64,000 nucleotides of DNA from Collinsella tanakaei YIT 12063 (GCF_000225705.1 NZ_JH126473.1:20388-84387); one strand, 5' to 3'. Numbered from the stretch's first letter, positions 20,957 to 30,459 are shown. Made by a program: numbers and translations. Notes: a model not told the origin generated them from the letters alone.

Positions 20957-22597
20957 CTACCGCTCGAACACCTGGCGTCCGCCCACGTAGGTAGCGAGCA
21001 CCCGCACGGACTGGATCTCTTGCGGGTCGCATGCGGCGATGTCGCGATCGAGGACGATGAAATCTGCCAGCATACCCGGCGCGATCTGCCCCAACTCGTC
21101 CTCACGCCCCACCGCGGCGGCGCTGCCGGCGGTGTAGATGCGCACCGCGTCCGCGGCACTGATGCGCTCGCCGGGCAGCCAGCCGCCCGCAGGCTCATGC
21201 GTAAACGGATCTTGTCGCGTAACGGCCGTATAGAGTACATTCATGCTGGTCACGGGCGTGATGGGCGAGTCGGTGCCAAACGCCTGGTCCACGCCGCGCG
21301 CAAGGTAGGTAGCAAAGGGCCACATGATGCGGCTGCGCTCCGGGCCCAGATCGCGCTCCGGGCCGCCCGGATCCAGCGTGATGTGGCAGGGCTGCGAGGA
21401 CGCGAGAACGCCCAGCTCGCGCAGGCGGTCGATGTCGCCGGGCAGCAGGTTCTCCAGATGCTCCAGCGTGTTTCGACCCTGCGTGGGCGCGCCAAAGCGG
21501 CGGCGAGCCTCTTCAAAGATGTCCAGCGCCTCATGGATGGCGCCATCGCCGATGGTATGAATGCGCACGGCGTGTCCGCGCTCGGCGGCAGCGAGCACCA
21601 TGGCGCGCATCTTCTCCGCCGGCACGGTAAGGCGCCCGCGGTCGCCCGGGAAATGCGGGTTGGAATACGGGTCGGTAAGGTAGGCGGTGTGCTGGCTGGA
21701 CACGCCGTCGAAGAACTGCTTGAAGCCCGGGGCTCGCAGAAGGGCGCTCTCGCGGTAGCGATCCTGCATGGCTTCCAGGCGGGACTGGTCGTCTAGCAGC
21801 GTGGGGAACAGGTGCGCGCGCAGGGTCAGCTGGTCGCGGGACTCCAGCGCCTCATATATATCCTCGCGAATAAAGTCCAGGCCCGGCAGCGGCATGAGCG
21901 ACATGTCGCAGATGGACGTGATGCCCTGCTGCGCCATGCGCGCCATCTGGTCGGCGTAGACGTGCTCGATGCGCTCCGGCGAGATCCACTCGAGCATACG
22001 CGGCAGCAGCTGCATGGCCGCGGCCTCGCGAACAATGCCCGTGAGTTCGCCGTTTTGATCCTTATCGTAGGCGCCACCCTGTGGGGGCACGGAGTCGCGG
22101 GTGATGCCCACAAGCTCCAGCGCGCGCGAGTTGAGCCACATGGTGTGCCCGTCGCCGGAATACATGGCGCAGGGACGGTCGGGGAACGCCTCATCGAGCG
22201 AACGCTTGGTGGGCGGCAAGGGCGGATCCCAACGGTAATCGCGCCAGCCCTGGGTGATTACCCAGGCATCGTCCGGCAACGACGCCGCAAACGCCCTTGT
22301 CTTGGCCATCAGATCGGCCTCGCTTTTGCCCATGTCCATCAGCATGTAGGGCGAGCTTCCCAGCGCGGTATGGAAGAAATGCAGGTGCGCGTCATGAAAA
22401 CCGGGGCACACCAGGGCATCGCCCAAATCCACCACCGGCGTGCCCGGGCCCGCCTCCGCCTGCACGCGATCGAACTCGTCCACATACGCGATGCGATCGG
22501 CCGCGACCGCGAACGCCAACGGGCGCGCGGATGCTACGCCGGGAGCAGAGGTGAACACGCGCTGCGAGCGCACGATGTAATCAGCCTTGAGAGCCAT
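20957..22597 (-). CDS. YtcJ-like metal-dependent amidohydrolase
   Basis: A 546-residue amidohydrolase-superfamily enzyme (amidohydrolase_3 group). PGFHDAHLHF is the first metal-ligand motif (HxH), KQFFDGV supplies the strand-4 lysine region, and HTIGDGAIHEAL, NTLEHLENL and FGTDSPITP supply the later histidines and aspartate. GYRDYRWDP-type text near residue 120 (here GWRDYRWDP) is usual for the group. These enzymes cleave amide or carbamate bonds in varied substrates, so the substrate is unknown. The ATG at 22597 follows AAGGCGG. It is transcribed away from the M20 peptidase gene. Confidence 0.85.
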   Translation of the reverse strand: MALKADYIVRSQRVFTSAPGVASARPLAFAVAADRIAYVDEFDRVQAEAGPGTPVVDLGDALVCPGFHDAHLHFFHTALGSSPYMLMDMGKSEADLMAKTRAFAASLPDDAWVITQGWRDYRWDPPLPPTKRSLDEAFPDRPCAMYSGDGHTMWLNSRALELVGITRDSVPPQGGAYDKDQNGELTGIVREAAAMQLLPRMLEWISPERIEHVYADQMARMAQQGITSICDMSLMPLPGLDFIREDIYEALESRDQLTLRAHLFPTLLDDQSRLEAMQDRYRESALLRAPGFKQFFDGVSSQHTAYLTDPYSNPHFPGDRGRLTVPAEKMRAMVLAAAERGHAVRIHTIGDGAIHEALDIFEEARRRFGAPTQGRNTLEHLENLLPGDIDRLRELGVLASSQPCHITLDPGGPERDLGPERSRIMWPFATYLARGVDQAFGTDSPITPVTSMNVLYTAVTRQDPFTHEPAGGWLPGERISAADAVRIYTAGSAAAVGREDELGQIAPGMLADFIVLDRDIAACDPQEIQSVRVLATYVGGRQVFER

Positions 22598-22772
22598 GCC
22601 AAGCCGCCTTACCAGAAGTAGTTCCAACTACGCCACATGGTAGCGCCACGCGCGTGCGCGAAGCACAGCATTTATGTGAGCGCGCGGGCGCTGCGCGGCG
22701 ATTGGGCACGGGGCTCTGTGCTAGAGTTAGGGCAGCGTAATGCATGCGAAAGCTCAGGGGAAGGACATCAGC

Positions 22773-24035
22773 ATGGCAAAGACCAAGGCGCAGCAGATCA
22801 TGGATCACGAACACGTCCATACAGAGCAGGAAGTCACCCAGGCGATCCGGGACATCGCCGCGGAATTCGAGCCCTATATCATCCGCCAGCGCCGCCACTT
22901 CCATAAATATCCGGAGGCGAGCCTGCACGAGGTACGCACCACCTCGGACATCTGCGGGCAACTTGACGCCATGAACATCCCCTACGAGCGCCCGCTGGAA
23001 ACCGGCGTGGTCGCCACCCTGCGCGGCACCGCCCCGGACGCCTATCGCGCAGACGGCACCCCGCGCCGCCGCCTGCTGCTGCGCGCGGACATCGACGCCC
23101 TGCCCGTGACCGAGCGCACCGACGTTGAATACGCGAGCGCCAACGAGGGTTACATGCACGCCTGCGGACACGACTGCCACATCGCCATGATGCTGGGCAC
23201 CCTGCAGATCCTTCGCCATATGACCGATGACATCCATGGCGAGATCCGCATTGTCTTCCAACCCTCCGAAGAAAACGGCAAGGGCGCCAAGATGATGTGC
23301 AACCAGGGCGTCACCGAGGGCGTGGACGGGGCATTCGCCATGCACATTTGGAGCGAGGTGGACGCCGGCAAGATCTCCGTGGAGCCCGGTCCGCGCATGG
23401 CCAACACCGACTGGTTCCGCATCGACATCCACGGCACCTCCTGCCACGGGGCCATGCCCCAGCGCGGCGCCGACGCCGTTATGGCCGCAGCCGAGATTGT
23501 CAACGCGCTGCAGACCATCGTCTCGCGCGAGATCAGCCCCTACGAGCCCGCCGTGGTGACCGTGGGTGAGATCCACGGCGGCACCGCGCGCAACGTCATC
23601 GCTGGATCCGCCTACCTCACCGGCACCGTGCGCACCTACAGCGACACCGCGCACGAGATGATGCCCGAACTGATCAAGCGCATTGTCACCCACACCGCCA
23701 TGGCGCTTGGCGCCGACGCCGAGCTCACCGACTACACCGTCGCCAACGTCAAGGTTGAGAACGAAGCCGCTTCCAGCGAACGCGCCCGCGCCGCGCTGGT
23801 CAAGGTACTGGGCGAGGGTGCCGTGGGACGCTACCGCGGCACCCTGTCCGGCGAGGACTTCTCCGCCTACCTGCAGCACGTGCCCGGTATGCTCGCCTTT
23901 GTGGGTTGCCGCAACCCGCAGATTGGCGCCACGTTCGCCCAGCACTCCTGCTTCTACAAGGTGGATGAAAGCGTGCTCGCCAAGGGCAGCATGCTCGCCG
24001 CCCAATACGCCGTTGATTTTCTTGCCGAAGAATAG
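22773..24035 (+). CDS. M20-family amidohydrolase (aminoacylase/carboxypeptidase type)
   Basis: A 420-residue zinc- or manganese-dependent hydrolase, related to IAA-amino-acid hydrolases and N-acyl-amino-acid deacylases. RRHFHKYPEASLHE starts the catalytic domain, LLLRADIDALPV and HACGHDCHIAM hold metal ligands, and FQPSEENGKGA contains the catalytic glutamate. HGTSCHGAMPQRGAD is in the dimerisation domain, and a final histidine lies in FAQHSCFYKVDE. The ATG at 22773 follows AGGGGAAGGAC. The NAD(P)H oxidoreductase gene starts 12 bases downstream in the same operon. Confidence 0.9.
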   Translation: MAKTKAQQIMDHEHVHTEQEVTQAIRDIAAEFEPYIIRQRRHFHKYPEASLHEVRTTSDICGQLDAMNIPYERPLETGVVATLRGTAPDAYRADGTPRRRLLLRADIDALPVTERTDVEYASANEGYMHACGHDCHIAMMLGTLQILRHMTDDIHGEIRIVFQPSEENGKGAKMMCNQGVTEGVDGAFAMHIWSEVDAGKISVEPGPRMANTDWFRIDIHGTSCHGAMPQRGADAVMAAAEIVNALQTIVSREISPYEPAVVTVGEIHGGTARNVIAGSAYLTGTVRTYSDTAHEMMPELIKRIVTHTAMALGADAELTDYTVANVKVENEAASSERARAALVKVLGEGAVGRYRGTLSGEDFSAYLQHVPGMLAFVGCRNPQIGATFAQHSCFYKVDESVLAKGSMLAAQYAVDFLAEE

Positions 24036-24047
24036 GTGAAGATACGG

Positions 24048-24668
24048 ATGGACACCCTCATTGTCTACGCCCACCCCTACGAGGGAAGTTTTTGCCACGC
24101 CATGCTCGAGGCGCACGCTCGGCGCCTTGAGCGCGAAGGCCTCTCGTATGAGATCGCCAATCTGTACGCCGACGGCTTCAACCCCGCGCTGAGCCGCGAG
24201 GAACTGGCCGTCTACAACCAAGGCGGCGTTTTGGATCCGCTGGTCAAACGCTACCAGCAGCAGGTGCTTTCTGCACGCCGCCTCATTTTGATCTGCCCTA
24301 TTTGGTGGAACGACATACCCGCCATGCTGCGCGGCTGGTTCGATAAGGTCATGCTTATTGGCAGCGCTTGGACCACCAACGAGAACGGCAATCTGATAGG
24401 CAAGCTGGACAATATCGAGCGCGTCGACGTCTACACCACCTCCGCCAGCCCCACATCGCATACCCGTGACGAGTTGGGCAACGCTATCGAGGGTGCGCTG
24501 ATCGATGGCACGCTGTGGCAGCTGGGTATCGCCGGGCGCATCCAGCAGGGCAAGCCCGGGCTGATCGAAGCGGGTTGCGCCGCCTGGCACAACCTGGGAT
24601 CGGTCGACTCCATATCCAATGAAGAACGGTCCGCCTGGCTGCATGCCATCGAGTTTCCTCAGGGATAG
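24048..24668 (+). CDS. Flavodoxin-fold NAD(P)H dehydrogenase (quinone) family protein
   Basis: A 206-residue soluble oxidoreductase of the MdaB/KefF/NQO1-like family, expected to bind FMN or FAD and reduce quinones or similar acceptors. TLIVYAHPYEGSFCHAM is the N-terminal flavin phosphate loop. ICPIWWNDIPAMLRGWFDKV is the family's conserved segment after strand 3. The ATG at 24048 has AGGTGA 8 bases upstream; a GTG at 24036 would add four residues. It follows the M20 hydrolase at 12 bases and ends at the large palindrome 24679-24751. Confidence 0.88.
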   Translation: MDTLIVYAHPYEGSFCHAMLEAHARRLEREGLSYEIANLYADGFNPALSREELAVYNQGGVLDPLVKRYQQQVLSARRLILICPIWWNDIPAMLRGWFDKVMLIGSAWTTNENGNLIGKLDNIERVDVYTTSASPTSHTRDELGNAIEGALIDGTLWQLGIAGRIQQGKPGLIEAGCAAWHNLGSVDSISNEERSAWLHAIEFPQG

Positions 24669-24678
24669 ATGACCTGAC

Positions 24679-24751
24679 AATAGGCCCCAAGGGAGAACCC
24701 CCGGGATGCGCGCTTCGCGATGCATCCCGGGGGTTCTCCCTTGGGGCTATT
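24679..24751. terminator. 30-bp near-perfect palindrome
   Basis: AATAGGCCCCAAGGGAGAAC and the following CCCCGGGATGC pair with 24722-24751 over 30 bp, with one bulged G and a loop of about 12 bases. It begins 10 bases after the oxidoreductase stop. There is no T-run on either side, so besides being a terminator it could be a processed RNA stem or a palindromic element. Confidence 0.6.
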
Positions 24752-25326
24752 ATCTTGCTGTATCCAACCGTGCCCACTTGGGATGGCAGTTGAACCGCTT
24801 CAGGCGGGTAAAAAGGAGCATGTATAACGCTTGGAGCAGTGCGGGCGGGTCCAGAGGCTCCCATTTGACTCTTATCTTCCCGCTTGGTCGCATCTAGTTG
24901 GAAACACCAACGCGTATTATGTTCGGTATATATCTTCCGTTGCCGAATCATTCCAGCCTTTTGCGGCCGGAAAAGCGGTCCGTTACCCGCCTCGTGGCAC
25001 TCATTGACCATCCCGAACGGACACGATGTTCGAGTTTTCCAAAATCGCCGATTTTCATGCAATTCGTAATAACATTGCCGATTTATTTCATAGGCCATGG
25101 CGGGTTTCTTTTTGAACACCGCTCATTTCTATATATCAACCGTTTATGACGATATTACACATATCCATTATCATATGTTGACTACTTGGTCGCATACCGC
25201 TTGTCCCCTATTGGCGGCCTGTCACACATCTGCAAATAAACTACCGCCCGAATTCGATAAAATGTTATTGAAAATCATTTGTAAACTTACGATTTTTATC
25301 GCACTCACGATTAAGCGAGGCAACGC
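24752..25326. other. AT-richer intergenic region, no clear gene
   Basis: The 575 bases before the YheO-like gene are less GC-rich than their surroundings. One tiny frame of about 25 codons (ATG at 24820) has AAAAAGGAGC in front and could be a leader peptide, but nothing else supports it. No tRNA or known riboswitch is recognisable. The last 80 bases should hold the promoter of the regulator gene. Confidence 0.35.
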
Positions 25327-26010
25327 ATGAACCCCACCGTCCAGAGCTATGTACCGTTTGTCGACTTTCTCGAAGCCGTTCTTGGTAAAAACAGCGAAAT
25401 CGTCCTGCACGACTTCTCTGATCCCGACCATTCCGTGGTTGATATTCGCAACGGCGATGTATCTGGACGAAAAATCGGATCGCCGGCTACCGACCTTGCC
25501 CTGAAAATCCTCAACGAGTCCGCTCGCGGCAACGACCAATATGCCGACCGGCACCATATCACCGAATACGTCAGCCATAGCTCCAGCATGAAGCAGCTTC
25601 GCTCCGCTTCGTACCTTATCCGCGAGAACGGCTTGATCGTGGGGATGCTCTGCGTCAACACAGACGTCGGCCCCTTCAACCAGCTCGCCGCCGTGGCGCA
25701 TCAACTCTCCGGGTTCTACACGCCCACACAGCGCCCCGCAAGCGACGACGGCGATTCTCACGCCCTTGAAGTCGAGAGCCTCACCGACTCTACCCAAGAC
25801 CTTATCGTCAGCGCTATCTCGCGCATCACCACGCCGCGCGGCATCTCCCCCGACAAGCTGAGCCAGAGCGATCGCGTGGAAATCATCCGCAATCTCAACA
25901 ACAACGGCATGTTCCTGCTAAAGGGAGCCGTCGCCACCGTTGCGGAAGTTATGGGCGTATCCGAGCCCAGCGTCTATCGATACCTGCAAAAGGTCAAAAA
26001 AGAACTCTAG
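25327..26010 (+). CDS. YheO-like PAS/HTH transcriptional regulator
   Basis: A 227-residue regulator. Residues 1-125 match the YheO PAS-like domain (YVPFVDFLEAVLGKNSEIVL, then HDFSDPDHSVVDI and GKIGSPATDL-like text, here RKIGSPATDL), which binds an unknown ligand. Residues 165-227 form the family's C-terminal helix-turn-helix (GAVATVAEVMGVSEPSVYRY). Members in other bacteria respond to amino-acid-related signals such as D-amino acids, and many sit beside RidA or ammonia-lyase genes. Here ridA lies just downstream on the opposite strand, which fits. The ATG at 25327 follows GCGAGGCAACGC. Confidence 0.85.
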   Translation: MNPTVQSYVPFVDFLEAVLGKNSEIVLHDFSDPDHSVVDIRNGDVSGRKIGSPATDLALKILNESARGNDQYADRHHITEYVSHSSSMKQLRSASYLIRENGLIVGMLCVNTDVGPFNQLAAVAHQLSGFYTPTQRPASDDGDSHALEVESLTDSTQDLIVSAISRITTPRGISPDKLSQSDRVEIIRNLNNNGMFLLKGAVATVAEVMGVSEPSVYRYLQKVKKEL

Positions 26011-26076
26011 CCCCAAAGTTCGCCGCGTTCATGAGATCCACACGGCGGGCGGCTCGGGAAACGATTGCAATAAAAG

Positions 26077-26113
26077 GGCGCCGTTCCGAACCATCGTGAT
26101 TCGGAACGGCGCC
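26077..26113. terminator. Bidirectional terminator between regulator and ridA
   Basis: GGCGCCGTTCCGAA (26077-26090) is perfectly complementary to 26100-26113. TTT follows on the plus strand and CTTTTATT on the minus strand, so it can serve both convergent genes. Confidence 0.85.
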
Positions 26114-26190
26114 TTTGCATGCCATGTTCGTCCACGGCAGTCACACCATGGGCGCCAAACACAAGATTCCCGAGCCCCTCGTTGATTGTC

Positions 26191-26571
26191 CTATAGGGCG
26201 GCAACGACCTCGATCTCGACAAGGCCGCCAGCGGGCAGGGCACCCACCTGAACGGCGCTGCGCGCGGGATACGGCTCGGTGAACTTGGAAGCGTAGACCT
26301 CGTTCACGGCAGCGAAGTCGGCGATATCCGCCAGGAATACAGTGGTCTTCACAACGTTGTCGAACGTCGCGCCGGCAGCGGCAAGCAATGCCTCGATATT
26401 CTTAAGCGACTGCTGTGCCTGGGCGACAACGCCGCCCTCCGCAAGCTTGCCGGTCTGGGGATCGAGACCGAGCTGACCGGAAAGGAACACCATTTCACCG
26501 GTCTTGATGCCGGCGGAATAGGGGCCCAGGGCCGCGGGGGCGTCAGGAGAGGAAACAACGATTTTGCTCAT
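26191..26571 (-). CDS. ridA: RidA family enamine/imine deaminase
   Basis: A 126-residue Rid/YjgF/UK114 protein. It hydrolyses reactive 2-aminoacrylate and other imines made by PLP-dependent dehydratases, protecting PLP enzymes; it acts as a cytoplasmic trimer. [19 protein letters not shown] and [20 protein letters not shown] are the typical segments. The substrate-binding arginine in YPARSAVQV and the glutamate in LVEIEVVA are present. The ATG at 26571 is preceded by AAAGGAGT. It is convergent with the YheO-like regulator and shares its terminator. Confidence 0.95.
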   Translation of the reverse strand: MSKIVVSSPDAPAALGPYSAGIKTGEMVFLSGQLGLDPQTGKLAEGGVVAQAQQSLKNIEALLAAAGATFDNVVKTTVFLADIADFAAVNEVYASKFTEPYPARSAVQVGALPAGGLVEIEVVAAL

Positions 26572-26864
26572 GCGATACTCCTTTGATTATCTGTTTGCGA
26601 AAGTCAGTGCGCACGGGCGAAGCAGGAGGCACAGTTAGCTCCTCCCCTGCGCACTGGTTTCGACTTCGATGGTATAAGAGAGGCGCCCTATTTGCAATAC
26701 TTTTATTATCAGGAACAATTATTTATTACCCGTTTATTACGGTCGGAATCGGCGGATCTCTTCATCCATAAATATGGGGCCGCCGTGCCCATAGTCCTCC
26801 CCGTGCGGCCGCCAGCTCCTCTCAACGTATAATTTGGCTGGTAAACAAGTAGGAAAGGCACGTC

Positions 26865-29483
26865 ATGACAACAAGCTCGCCCGCATCGTCCGCATCGTCC
26901 GCTTCGCCCGCTTCGCGAGCGCCTCACCACGTTCCCGCTCCGGAACTGCTCGCCCCCGCGGGTGGGCCCGCGCCCTTCGCCGCCGCGCTCGCCGCCGGCG
27001 CCGATGCCATCTATTGCGGTATGGGCTCGTTCAATGCGCGTCGCAAAGCCGACAACTTCACCGATGAGACCTTCGAGGCCGCCTGCCGCGCCGCCCATCT
27101 GGCTGGCGCTCGCGTCTACGTTACGGTTAACATCGTTATCAAGGACGAGGAAATGGTCGACGCCCTCTCACTGGTCCGCCGTTGCGCCCAGCTTGGCGCC
27201 GATGCCTTCATCATCCAGGACTGGGGCCTGTTCCGCGAAATACGCCGCCTAATGCCCCAGCTTGAAACCCATATCTCTACTCAGGCTAATATTCATGATG
27301 CACGCGCGACCGCATGGTGCAGGGATGCGGGCGCCGACCGCGTCACCCTATCGCGCGAGCTCTCCGTTCCCGAAATCGCGACCATCTCTCAGGTTGGTAT
27401 CGACTTAGAGGTCTTCGCCCATGGCGCCATCTGCTTCTGCTATTCGGGCGTGTGCCTGCTCTCCAGTTTCGCCCGTGCCGGCCGCTCGGCAAACCGCGGC
27501 ATGTGCGCCCAGCCCTGCCGCCTCCCCTATGAATTGGTGGACGAGAAGGGCCGCGTGCTCTCCCCTGCCAATCGCGAGCGCCCTCTATGCCCGCGCGACA
27601 CCAACACTTCCGCCATGCTTGGAGAGCTGCTTGACGCCGGCGCTTCCGCCCTCAAGCTTGAAGGGCGCATGAAAGCCCCGGATTATGTCTACTCCATCGT
27701 CGATGTCTATCGACGTCAGCTGGATGACGCCCTTGCAAGCCGCACCGCCAACGAAGCCGAGCGAGAGGCGCGCGTCCGCCAGCTCAAGCGCTGCTTCAAT
27801 CGCGACTTCACCACCGAATACCAGCATGGCGCATCCGGCGATGAGATGATGAGCTACGAGCGCTCGAATAACCGCGGCCAGCTTGTTGGCGAGGTCATCG
27901 CCAGCCGCCCCACGGGTCGTGATGTCCGGGGATTGCATCCAGACGATCGACGTCGACGCGCAGCCATCGCCCGCATCCATCTCTTCGAGCCAGTCGACAA
28001 GGGCGATCTGCTCGAGCTTCGCCATGATGACGAGTTCGACCAATTTCTCACCACGCTCGCGCCCGTCGACGCCGTCGCCGGCGAAACCATCGATTGCGAC
28101 ATCGCTCGCGCCATGCCAGCCGGCAGCCGCGTCCGCGTAATCCGCAGCCAACGCGCTATCGACACCGCCAACGCTGCCCTCAAGCGCGATATCCTCCGCC
28201 ATCGCCCCGTTAACGTCCACATCACCGCTCGCTTGGGCCAACCCTTCGCCGTCTCGCTCTCATGCGTCAACGACCCCTCGCTTGCGGCGTGCGCCACAGG
28301 CTTTATCGTCGAACCCGCGCGAACCCGTCCCGTCACCCGCGAAGACCTTATCGAGCACGTGGGTCGCATGGGCGCCTCACCCTTCCAAGCCGCCTCGTTT
28401 ACCGTCGACATGGACGAGGGCTGCGGCATGGGCTTCTCGTCCGTACACAAGGTACGCGCCACCGCCTGCAAGGCGCTGGAAGAGGCCATTCTCTCCCCTT
28501 ACGCCGCTATTGCACGCGACCTTGACAACGTGGGCCCATTCCCCCAGGCAGCTCTCACCGCAACCTCCGTCGTAACCCCAGCTGCCGCCGAGGGCGCCCT
28601 CACCAAGCCGGAATCTTCTTCCACCCCTATCGCCGCTCAAGCCGGTTACGCTTCAACCAAGCCCTCCCTCTGCGTCGTCGTCACCACACCCCGCTTCGCC
28701 GCGCTCGCACGAGAGCTCGGCGCCGACGTCATCTACGTCACCACGGACTCGCTTGATGCTGCCAACATCTCGCCCTCCCAGGCTTCAGAGCTCGGTATCA
28801 TTCCGCTTTTAGATGAAGTCTGCCGCGAAGGCGATCACAGCCGCATCGATCCATGGGTTCTCGAAGGGGCGACCGTTGCGTGCGGCAATATCTCAGAACT
28901 CGCCCTCGCCTCCCAACGAGGCGCTACGGCCCAGCTTCGCTCTTGCATCCCGGTGCACAACCTCGCCTGCGCAACCATGCTAGCGGAGGCCGGAGCCGCG
29001 CTGTTCTGGCTCTCCCCCGAACTCACCCTTACCGAGATCGAGCGCTTCTGCCCAAAGGCAGCAACCTCCCTCGCAACATCATTTGGCATTGAAGTTTTAG
29101 GAAAGCCGCGCGTTATGACCAGCGAGCACTGCATCCTTCAGGTCGCCGACGCCTGCATCCACAACTGCAGCTCCTGTCTTCTGCGCCGCAAACCGCTCTG
29201 GCTGCGCAACATCGATGGCAAGAAGCTGCCCGTAACAACCGACATCCACGGGCGCTCGCACCTGTATGATTCCTCGATGATCGATATCACGCCGCAGATT
29301 CCCCAGCTCCTCGCCGCCGGTGTCACCCACTTTATGGTTGACGCCACGCTTATGGACGAGGACGAGTTCAAACGCGCCATCTCTCACGCCCGCCGCGCGC
29401 TCGATGCCGCACTTGCAGGACGCACGCCTGGCAAACGCCTGCAAGGCACCTCTGCAGGCTGCTTGTTTGTCGGCGTAGATTAG
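26865..29483 (+). CDS. U32-family peptidase-like protein (collagenase-like, with C-terminal extension)
   Basis: An 872-residue U32-family protein. Residues 1-25 are a low-complexity Ser/Ala/Pro stretch. Residues 26-330 form the U32 domain: PELLAPAGGPAPFAAALAAG, HISTQANIHD, and the signature EVFAHGAICFCYSGVCLLSS at 182-201. RGMCAQPCRLPYEL completes the cysteine set, probably an iron-sulfur site as in RlhA. The extension includes a second barrel-like part and ends with cysteines (DACIHNCSSCLLRR). U32 proteins act in tRNA/rRNA hydroxylation or as proteases; which applies here is unknown. The ATG at 26865 follows AGGAAAGGCACGTC. It is monocistronic. Confidence 0.88.
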   Translation: MTTSSPASSASSASPASRAPHHVPAPELLAPAGGPAPFAAALAAGADAIYCGMGSFNARRKADNFTDETFEAACRAAHLAGARVYVTVNIVIKDEEMVDALSLVRRCAQLGADAFIIQDWGLFREIRRLMPQLETHISTQANIHDARATAWCRDAGADRVTLSRELSVPEIATISQVGIDLEVFAHGAICFCYSGVCLLSSFARAGRSANRGMCAQPCRLPYELVDEKGRVLSPANRERPLCPRDTNTSAMLGELLDAGASALKLEGRMKAPDYVYSIVDVYRRQLDDALASRTANEAEREARVRQLKRCFNRDFTTEYQHGASGDEMMSYERSNNRGQLVGEVIASRPTGRDVRGLHPDDRRRRAAIARIHLFEPVDKGDLLELRHDDEFDQFLTTLAPVDAVAGETIDCDIARAMPAGSRVRVIRSQRAIDTANAALKRDILRHRPVNVHITARLGQPFAVSLSCVNDPSLAACATGFIVEPARTRPVTREDLIEHVGRMGASPFQAASFTVDMDEGCGMGFSSVHKVRATACKALEEAILSPYAAIARDLDNVGPFPQAALTATSVVTPAAAEGALTKPESSSTPIAAQAGYASTKPSLCVVVTTPRFAALARELGADVIYVTTDSLDAANISPSQASELGIIPLLDEVCREGDHSRIDPWVLEGATVACGNISELALASQRGATAQLRSCIPVHNLACATMLAEAGAALFWLSPELTLTEIERFCPKAATSLATSFGIEVLGKPRVMTSEHCILQVADACIHNCSSCLLRRKPLWLRNIDGKKLPVTTDIHGRSHLYDSSMIDITPQIPQLLAAGVTHFMVDATLMDEDEFKRAISHARRALDAALAGRTPGKRLQGTSAGCLFVGVD

Positions 29484-29582
29484 GCTACAACTCTGTTGCG
29501 CAAATTAACGGGTTGACAAGTATGTTCCAATCTCCAAGATAGTACTGCTGATACGCATAAACCATTGGGATCAAAACGATTC

Positions 29583-29622
29583 ATGCCCCTTGTACCTAAT
29601 GGTACAAGGGGCATTACTTTTG
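29583..29622 (+). terminator. Terminator of the U32 gene
   Basis: ATGCCCCTTGTACC (29583-29596) pairs exactly with 29601-29614 around a TAAT loop, followed by TACTTTTG. Confidence 0.85.
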
Positions 29623-29684
29623 CCAATCCAGTTCAAAACCGGCAACAATGCGCGCCGTCGCCCATAGCCGCCCATTTCCGACCC

Positions 29685-29960
29685 GGCACCACTTTGTAAA
29701 CTCGATACCCAAACGTGCATCCCAACCGTTTTGCTCGCACGCTTGGGCACCCAGATTAGATTTGGGTGCCCAAGCGTTTCTATCAAAGTACGATTACGTT
29801 CATCGTGGCACCCGAAAAGAAGATGGATGCCCGTTTGAACATTCGCAGAGCATTCGAAATACACCCGGGCACCAAAATGAAAACTGGGCGCCAAAACGGA
29901 TACAGCGAGAGAATCTTTTATTCGCATGGGAATCCAATGTCAGCTTCGAAGCCCAAACGT
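29685..29960. repeat. 61-bp-period array of dyad elements, locus A
   Basis: GGCACC recurs at 29685, 29746, 29807 and 29868, exactly 61 bases apart, with a decayed fifth unit at 29929. Each unit reads roughly GGGCACCNA, 8-10 variable bases, TGGGNGCCCAAACG, then unrelated sequence. The copy at 29739-29777 is a perfect 15-bp dyad with a 9-base loop. The copy near 29798-29840 has a different outer stem (GTTCA/TGAAC) that still pairs. The same family forms locus B at 38288-38700. The period is not a multiple of three, and no gene is visible. Confidence 0.75.
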
Positions 29961-30054
29961 ACAAACTGTTGAAGGCGCCAAATGACCCCTCACGTAAGTA
30001 GATGAAGTTGACTACAGGAACCATTAGCTAAACACGGGCAGCAAGACACGCGGG

Positions 30055-30094
30055 AAAATAAAAAGACCCCAGAGCCCTAAGGACTCCGGGGTCT
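30055..30094 (-). terminator. Terminator after rplX
   Basis: On the minus strand AGACCCCGGAGTCC pairs with GGGCTCTGGGGTCT and is followed by TTTTTATTTT. It ends the S10-type operon right after rplX, so rplE does not follow. Confidence 0.92.
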
Positions 30095-30117
30095 ATAAAG
30101 TGCTCAAAGCCTAAAAC

Positions 30118-30441
30118 TTAGAACTTGTGGCCGCACTTCTTGCAGATGCGCAGCTTGGTCTTGTGGCCATCGAGCTCGCCGGCCTCGTGACCAACGCGAG
30201 TACGCTGACCACACTTGGGGCAAACGAGGTTTACGTTGGAGGCGTCGATCGCAGCCTCCTGCGAAACGATGCCACCCTGCTGGTTCTGCTGGTTGGGCTT
30301 GACGGCCTTCTTGACGATGGCGACGCCCTCGACAACGACCTTGCCCTCCTTGGGGAGCGCGCGCAGAACGATACCCTGCTTACCGCGATCCTTGCCGGAG
30401 AGCACCTCGACCTTGTCGCCCTTCTTAATGGACATAGACAT
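30118..30441 (-). CDS. rplX: 50S ribosomal protein L24
   Basis: A 107-residue early-assembly 23S rRNA-binding protein. It has the KOW motif ([17 protein letters not shown]) and a C-terminal zinc-ribbon-like set, [10 protein letters not shown] and RICKKCG, as in many Gram-positive L24 proteins. MSMSIKKGD starts at 30441 after GGGAGAG; the second Met at 30435 is an alternative. It lies 18 bases after rplN. It is the last gene of this operon, followed by a strong terminator instead of the usual rplE. Confidence 0.97.
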   Translation of the reverse strand: MSMSIKKGDKVEVLSGKDRGKQGIVLRALPKEGKVVVEGVAIVKKAVKPNQQNQQGGIVSQEAAIDASNVNLVCPKCGQRTRVGHEAGELDGHKTKLRICKKCGHKF

Positions 30442-30459
30442 AGTGGTCTCTCCCTAATC

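Noticed and set aside
22581-24725. A 714-residue minus-strand frame opposite the M20 hydrolase
   Set aside because: It is antisense to a clear enzyme gene and crosses the 30-bp palindrome.
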